From NCBI GenBank assembly GCA_964429195.1, contig CAYSBC010000062.1:1-9717 (forward strand): 9,717 nt of DNA, given 5' to 3'. Origin of the DNA: JBBAFM01 sp041655415. GTDB lineage: Bacteria; Bacillota; Clostridia; Peptostreptococcales; JAAYPU01. Below, one piece after another: positions 5,902 through 9,717 of this stretch (position 1 is the first letter of the stretch; each line of letters opens with the position of its first letter). A program made the position numbers and the translations under genes. Below the pieces are notes generated by a model. That model was not told the origin of the DNA, ran no database searches, and saw nothing but the letters and a program-made list of their open reading frames with translations.

Positions 5902-7053
5902 TTATATCTCCTTCAATATATCCCAGTACAACTGAATGGCTGTTAACAATATTTCCTCATCGAAATTAAACTGACTGTTATGCAAACTGTTAGTAAATCC
6001 AGCGGCTTTATTATAGGAGCCTATGAAGAAGAACAAACCCGGTACTTTTTGCTGAAAAAAAGAAAAGTCCTCGGATATCATGACAGGCTTGGCCTCTATA
6101 AAGTCATCACCAGCCACCTTTTTTAGGGCAGCATAGAGATTTTCATCATTGTCTACAATGCGATACATATGATGAAAGGATAGCTCTATCTTGCATCCTG
6201 ACATGTATTCTATGCCTTTAGCACATTCAGCAATTCTTTGGGTCATGAAATCATAGGTTTTATCCGTAAAGGCTCGAATAGTTCCTTTAAGCTTTACCTC
6301 TTCAGCAATAATATTGGCTGCATTGCCACCACTTATCGTTCCAATGGTAAAAACCGCACTTTCCATGGGATCAATATTTCTGCTCAAAATACTTTGTACT
6401 GAAGTTATAAAATAGGCTGCGGCCATGATAGCATCTTTTCCTCTTTGAGGTATCGCACCATGGGCAGGTGTTCCTATAATTTTAATGCTCACTTCGCCGT
6501 TTCTTGCCATCATAGGTCCGGCTTTAGAAATCACCTTGTTTTCCGGATATTCAGGAAAAATATGCATACCTATCATTCTTTTTATATTATATTTTTCTAT
6601 AATACCTTCTTCAATCATCCTTGCAGCCCCACCGGGTCCTTCTTCTGCCGGTTGAAAGATAAGAGCTATGTTCTGTTTCAACATGTTGGAATTTGCCGCA
6701 GCATATTTAGCAAAGCCAAGCATAGCTGCCATATGACCATCGTGCCCACAGGCATGCATAAAGCCTTCATGTTGTGACTGATAGGCGCATTGGGTATTCT
6801 CTTCAATCGGCAATGCATCCATATCTGTCCTAAAGCCAATAGCCCTTTCACCAGCAGTTCCTCTTATCATGGCAACTATTCCTGTTCCTGCACATTCATC
6901 TATTTCTTTTATTCCAAAATCAGATAGTTTTTCTTTTATATAAGCCGATGTTTTATACTCTTTGAATCCACCTTCCGGACATTGATGAAGTTTTCTTCGT
7001 ACAGACACCACTTCTTCTTTTAATGCTTGGATAGCATCATCTATCTTAATCAT
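5902..7053 (-). CDS. M20 family amidohydrolase (HipO/AmhX-type peptidase)
   Basis: A 383-residue cytoplasmic metallohydrolase of the M20D group, which hydrolyses N-acyl-amino acids, hippurate, indole-acetyl-amino acids or N-acetyl-diaminopimelate. Visible motifs are FRTDMDALPI (74-83), HACGHDGHMAAMLG (100-113, metal ligands Cys102 and His104), QPAEEGPGGA (134-143, general base Glu137 and ligand Glu138), His164, the dimerisation-domain AHGAIPQRGKDAI (197-209), SEDFSFF (327-333) and LHNSQFNFDEE with His358. The set is complete, so the enzyme should be active. Neighbours do not point to lysine biosynthesis, so dapL-like activity is not favoured over general N-acyl-amino-acid hydrolysis. GGGAGG (7061-7066) lies 7 bases before the ATG, and an extended -10 promoter lies at 7094-7102. 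Confidence 0.92.
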   Translation of the reverse strand: MIKIDDAIQALKEEVVSVRRKLHQCPEGGFKEYKTSAYIKEKLSDFGIKEIDECAGTGIVAMIRGTAGERAIGFRTDMDALPIEENTQCAYQSQHEGFMHACGHDGHMAAMLGFAKYAAANSNMLKQNIALIFQPAEEGPGGAARMIEEGIIEKYNIKRMIGMHIFPEYPENKVISKAGPMMARNGEVSIKIIGTPAHGAIPQRGKDAIMAAAYFITSVQSILSRNIDPMESAVFTIGTISGGNAANIIAEEVKLKGTIRAFTDKTYDFMTQRIAECAKGIEYMSGCKIELSFHHMYRIVDNDENLYAALKKVAGDDFIEAKPVMISEDFSFFQQKVPGLFFFIGSYNKAAGFTNSLHNSQFNFDEEILLTAIQLYWDILKEI

Positions 7054-7093
7054 TCTCCGACCTCCCAGTTTCTACAAGCAGTATGTTCATAAA

Positions 7094-7102
7094 ATTATAA
7101 CA
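7094..7102 (-). promoter_or_regulatory. Extended -10 promoter for the M20-CPBP genes
   Basis: The minus strand carries TGTTATAAT, a perfect TGN-TATAAT extended -10, with a start expected near 7087 and a leader of about 34 bases to the ATG at 7053. No good -35 is present at 17 bases (CGCCTT), which is common when the extended element is intact. Confidence 0.65.
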
Positions 7103-7258
7103 TAAAAAAGGGTGTGAAGGCGATACATCCTCATAAGACATCTTATTTTGTCTTGTCCCTTCCAATTTAAGGATTAAAATTTTTGTAACCTCATCGTCAC
7201 TATTTTGCAATATTCATCATGTACAATATTGAGAAAAATACTGTAGGAGGTTTTCTTC

Positions 7259-8233
7259 ATGAAAAAGAAACTACTCATATTGACAACAGCGCTTTCTTTT
7301 ACGCTATTATCGAACTTTACCTTTGCAAATTCTTACATAATGCATACAGTTGGACCGGAGGATACTTATTGGAATATTTGTAAAACCTATGAAAAAAATA
7401 TTGCTGAGCTTATCGCACTTAATAATTATCCCGATGATAACCTGCCCATCCATAGTTTATTAAAAATTCAGCAGATAAATACTATTCATATCTTTGTGAA
7501 TGGTGAACCTGTTGTAACAGATTCTTACTCTTACTTAGAAAAAGATTACACCCATGTTCCCATGCGACCCCTAGCCAATGCTATCGGGGCCAATAAAATA
7601 GAATGGGATCAATCCTCTTTAACAGCAATTGTCTCAAAAGGTGACATCGTTGTGAAATTGCCCCTTTATTCTAAAACAGCCTATGTTAATAATGATCCCT
7701 ACCCCTTGGAAGCACCCATCAATATGTTAAATGATCGAATCTACGTTCCCCTAAGATTTGTAGCAGAAGTTTTTGGCTATTCCGTATCATGGGATCAAAA
7801 TAATTTTTCTGCTTACCTGAATCAGCAAAACCATCAAACTATGATCAGCACTATGGCATTTCAGCCCTCAAGCTATTCTGAAGAAGATATTTACTGGTTA
7901 TCAAGAATAATCGAAGCGGAGGCACAAGGAGAGCCCTATGAAGGGAAATTAGCTGTGGCTAATGTCATCATCAACCGGAAAAATAATTCTGAATTTCCTA
8001 ATACTATCAAAGAGGTCATCTTTGATGGTTACCAATTTACCCCAGTCATCATCGGTACGATCTATAATACACCTTCCGAGGCAAGCGTGAAAGCTGCTAA
8101 AGATGCCTTGGCAGGAAAAAATAATATTGGAAATTGTCTTTATTTTCTCAATCCCACGAAATCAACTAACTTCTGGATTGTGAAAAACAAGACTTTTTTT
8201 ACGAGTATCGATAATCATGATTTTTATTACTAA
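7259..8233 (+). CDS. Secreted cell wall hydrolase: LysM, stalk (copper amine oxidase-like) and SleB-type domains
   Basis: A 324-residue exported protein. Residues 1-23 form a signal peptide (KKK, hydrophobic core, cleavage probably after TFA). Residues about 26-71 are a divergent LysM, with HTVGPEDTYWNICKTY and IAELIALNN, expected to bind peptidoglycan. Residues about 77-187 match the copper amine oxidase N-terminal-like stalk domain, with paired motifs VPMRPLANAIGA (100-111) and VPLRFVAEVFGY (163-174), each followed by a WDQ. The C-terminal part (about 208-324) is a SleB/CwlJ-type Hydrolase_2 domain with SRIIEAEAQGEPYEGKLAVA, in which Glu221 aligns with the catalytic Glu of SleB, plus NVIINR (235-240). 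The predicted action is lytic cleavage of peptidoglycan, in the spore cortex or vegetative wall. AGGAGG (7245-7250) is 8 bases before the ATG. A TACAAT (7222-7227) may be the -10, without a clear -35. Confidence 0.9.
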   Translation: MKKKLLILTTALSFTLLSNFTFANSYIMHTVGPEDTYWNICKTYEKNIAELIALNNYPDDNLPIHSLLKIQQINTIHIFVNGEPVVTDSYSYLEKDYTHVPMRPLANAIGANKIEWDQSSLTAIVSKGDIVVKLPLYSKTAYVNNDPYPLEAPINMLNDRIYVPLRFVAEVFGYSVSWDQNNFSAYLNQQNHQTMISTMAFQPSSYSEEDIYWLSRIIEAEAQGEPYEGKLAVANVIINRKNNSEFPNTIKEVIFDGYQFTPVIIGTIYNTPSEASVKAAKDALAGKNNIGNCLYFLNPTKSTNFWIVKNKTFFTSIDNHDFYY

Positions 8234-8269
8234 TCTTTTATCGATAGTGTTATTATTCAGCTATACTGT

Positions 8270-8406
8270 ATGATATAATATCCTCAAAACCGGGGATATT
8301 ATATGCCTCCGGCGGATTTTATGCCGTGCCTTTATTTCCTCATATGCATTCGGAAATGGCACATGGCAGATTATATCATGAATCCTTCGAATTCATGATA
8401 TAATAT
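8270..8406. repeat. Hairpin-rich palindromic element (REP/MITE-like candidate)
   Basis: This 137-bp stretch between two plus-strand genes is bounded by two identical copies of ATGATATAATAT (8270-8281 and 8395-8406) and packed with inverted repeats. The first hairpin pairs ATATAATATCC (8273-8283) with GGATATTATAT (8294-8304), extendable by a G-T and a C-G pair. The second pairs TGCC/GGCA, GTGCC/GGCAC and ATTTCC/GGAAAT (8322-8339 with 8352-8368), with small bulges. The third is a perfect 14-bp stem (8370-8383 with 8391-8404) with loop CCTTCGA. None is followed by a T-run, so these are not ordinary terminators. The order suggests a small mobile or interspersed palindromic repeat, but one copy alone cannot prove it. 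A structured leader RNA is the other possibility. Confidence 0.6.
8396..8404 (+). promoter_or_regulatory. Candidate extended -10 promoter of argD, inside the repeat
   Basis: TGATATAAT is a perfect extended -10 (TGN-TATAAT), placed so that transcription would start near 8411 and give a leader of about 58 bases to the argD ATG. There is no recognisable -35 (TCATGA at 17 bases). The same TGATATAAT also occurs at 8271-8279 in the left copy of the boundary repeat. Confidence 0.45.
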
Positions 8407-8468
8407 AAGGATATATTAATACTAATAGATTTATTTAAGAATTTCTTTGATTGATTAAGGAGAATGAA

Positions 8469-9659
8469 ATGAATTTAGAAACAATTATTAGCAAAGATAA
8501 GTTATATTATATGAATACTTACGGTGATAGAATTCCTGTGAGCTTTTCTTATGGAAAAGGAATCAACTTATGGGACACAGATGATAATAAATATTATGAT
8601 TTTTTAGGTGGTATTGCTGTCAATGCACTAGGATACAGTCATCCAAAATTAGTTAAGGCTTTGCATACACAGATAGAAAAGTTAATACATACTTCCAATC
8701 TGTATTATGTCAGTTCCCAAGCTCATCTGGCTGAAATGCTGGTGAATAACTCTTGTGCAGAAAAAGTGTTCTTTTGTAATTCAGGTGCCGAAGCAAACGA
8801 AGGTGCTATCAAGCTTGCTCGAATTTATTCAAGAAAAAAAGGGTTTGAAAGTAAATATGAAATTGTAACACTTAAAAACTCCTTTCACGGAAGGACACTT
8901 GCTACCCTTGCTGCTACAGGCCAAGAAAAATATCAAAATCCTTATACACCCCTCTTGCCTTCTTTCAAGCATGTTACCATGAATAATATGCAGGAACTCG
9001 AGGAAGCGGTATCTGATAAAACATGCGCTATTATGATTGAGCTCATACAAGGAGAGGGAGGTGTTCACCCTTTATCTCCCGACTATGTGAAAAAAATTGT
9101 TGAGTTGTGTGAAAAATGGAATGCCTTACTCATTGTTGACGAAATACAGACAGGAGTTGGTAGAACAGGAAAATTATTTGCTTATGAGCATTATGATATC
9201 CAACCTGATATATTTACGCTAGCCAAAGCCCTAGGCGGAGGCGTTCCTATAGGGGCATTATGCGCAAAAAAAGAAGTGGCCTCTTCCTTCGAACCCGGTG
9301 ATCATGGAACTACATTTGGCGGCAATCCCTTAGCTTGTACTGCTGGATTAACTGTATTAAATATCATTTTCCAAGAACATGTTCTTGAAAATGCTGATAA
9401 AATGGGCCACTATTTTATGGAGCAATTGATAAAACTGAAAAACTCAAAACCAGAGGTTATTGCTGAAGTACGGGGCATGGGACTCATCATAGGTATAGAG
9501 CTTAAAAATGATATTGCAAAGGAAGTATCCAACAAAATGTTAAACAAAGGATTCCTGATTGGCACAGTTGGAAGTAAAATATTAAGACTCTTACCACCTC
9601 TTATCATTGATAAGGATGATATCGATCTCTTTATCATGGCACTTGATGGATCTCTATAA
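8469..9659 (+). CDS. argD: Acetylornithine aminotransferase
   Basis: A 396-residue class III PLP-dependent aminotransferase, cytoplasmic, converting N-acetylglutamate semialdehyde and glutamate to N-acetylornithine and 2-oxoglutarate in arginine biosynthesis. The PLP phosphate-binding SGAEANE (105-111), NSFHGRT (137-143), VDEIQTGVGRTG (223-234, Asp224 contacts the PLP pyridine nitrogen), TLAKALGGGVPIGA with Schiff-base Lys253, TTFGGNP (281-287) and the substrate carboxylate-binding LRLLPPL (Arg373) are all present. Length is typical of ArgD. The start is ATG 8469, with AAGGAG (8457-8462) 6 bases upstream; a TTG at 8451 would place the ribosome binding site inside the gene. Some ArgD enzymes also serve as succinyldiaminopimelate aminotransferase, and a related omega-aminotransferase cannot be fully excluded. 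No other arg gene is visible, and a terminator follows at once. Confidence 0.92.
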   Translation: MNLETIISKDKLYYMNTYGDRIPVSFSYGKGINLWDTDDNKYYDFLGGIAVNALGYSHPKLVKALHTQIEKLIHTSNLYYVSSQAHLAEMLVNNSCAEKVFFCNSGAEANEGAIKLARIYSRKKGFESKYEIVTLKNSFHGRTLATLAATGQEKYQNPYTPLLPSFKHVTMNNMQELEEAVSDKTCAIMIELIQGEGGVHPLSPDYVKKIVELCEKWNALLIVDEIQTGVGRTGKLFAYEHYDIQPDIFTLAKALGGGVPIGALCAKKEVASSFEPGDHGTTFGGNPLACTAGLTVLNIIFQEHVLENADKMGHYFMEQLIKLKNSKPEVIAEVRGMGLIIGIELKNDIAKEVSNKMLNKGFLIGTVGSKILRLLPPLIIDKDDIDLFIMALDGSL

Positions 9660-9670
9660 ACTCAATTTAA

Positions 9671-9708
9671 AAACTCCTGAGGCTTCTATTCTCAGGAGTT
9701 TCCTTTAA
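9671..9708 (+). terminator. Rho-independent terminator after argD
   Basis: AAACTCCTGAG (9671-9681) pairs perfectly with CTCAGGAGTTT (9691-9701) around a 9-base loop and is followed by TCCTTT. The T-run is interrupted by two C residues but the 11-bp stem is strong. It begins 12 bases after the argD stop, so argD is the last gene of its transcript and probably the only one. Confidence 0.85.
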
Positions 9709-9717
9709 GTTCGTTCT

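Noticed and set aside
6445..6777. Plus-strand open frame of 110 codons inside the M20 gene
   Set aside because: It is antisense to the conserved metal-binding core of the M20 enzyme.
7208..7231. CAATATT/AATATTG inverted repeat before the SleB-type gene as an operator
   Set aside because: The arms are short, AT-only apart from the end bases, and self-palindromic, so chance is likely in this AT-rich region.
8273..8304. First hairpin after the SleB-type gene read as a rho-independent terminator
   Set aside because: The stem is mostly A-T and is followed by GCCTCC rather than a T-run; it forms part of the larger repeat element.
8451..8468. TTG at 8451 as start of argD
   Set aside because: The AAGGAG ribosome binding site (8457-8462) would then be inside the gene; ATG 8469 has correct spacing and fits the usual ArgD N-terminus.

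Overview
The window reads as ordinary chromosome from a low-GC, endospore-forming member of the Clostridia. The evidence is AT-rich DNA, strong AGGAGG-type ribosome binding sites, an alpha/beta-type small acid-soluble spore protein (SASP) gene behind a forespore sigma-G-like promoter, a SleB-type cell wall hydrolase, and a pair of half-size TauE/SafE genes. No rRNA, CRISPR array, transposase, integrase or phage gene is visible.

Layout. At the left edge is a tRNA-Glu (UUC) gene on the minus strand, cut by the window end, with a textbook promoter (TTGACA-17-TAATAT) about 110 bases upstream. Next on the same strand is a membrane protein with a very acidic tail (265-801), whose function I do not recognise. 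Divergent from it are two overlapping half-length TauE/SafE permease genes (1017-1702). From 7053 down to 1708 every gene is on the minus strand: M20 amidohydrolase, CPBP membrane protease, SASP, DUF503 protein, endonuclease III (nth), phosphohexomutase (pgcA-like) and a CoA-binding protein. An extended -10 promoter precedes the M20-CPBP pair, and the sigma-G-like promoter precedes the SASP. From the SASP onward the genes are 28 bases apart or less, or overlap, so they probably form one operon. The right part is on the plus strand: a secreted LysM/stalk/SleB-type hydrolase (7259-8233), a 137-bp element made of three hairpins (8270-8406), and argD (8469-9659) with a rho-independent terminator.

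How the genes may work together. The SASP should coat spore DNA, and it sits directly upstream of a base-excision repair gene (nth). Forespore transcription could therefore run through into DNA repair and sugar-phosphate metabolism. The secreted hydrolase would act on the cell wall or spore cortex. The M20 enzyme and argD are both amino-acid metabolism genes but stand apart from any visible arginine or lysine cluster.

I did not find a convincing new biological system. The points most worth a second look are the SASP-led operon with its sigma-G-like promoter, the hairpin-rich repeat upstream of argD that may supply its promoter, the split TauE/SafE pair, and the acidic-tailed membrane protein with its in-frame 15-bp tandem repeat.
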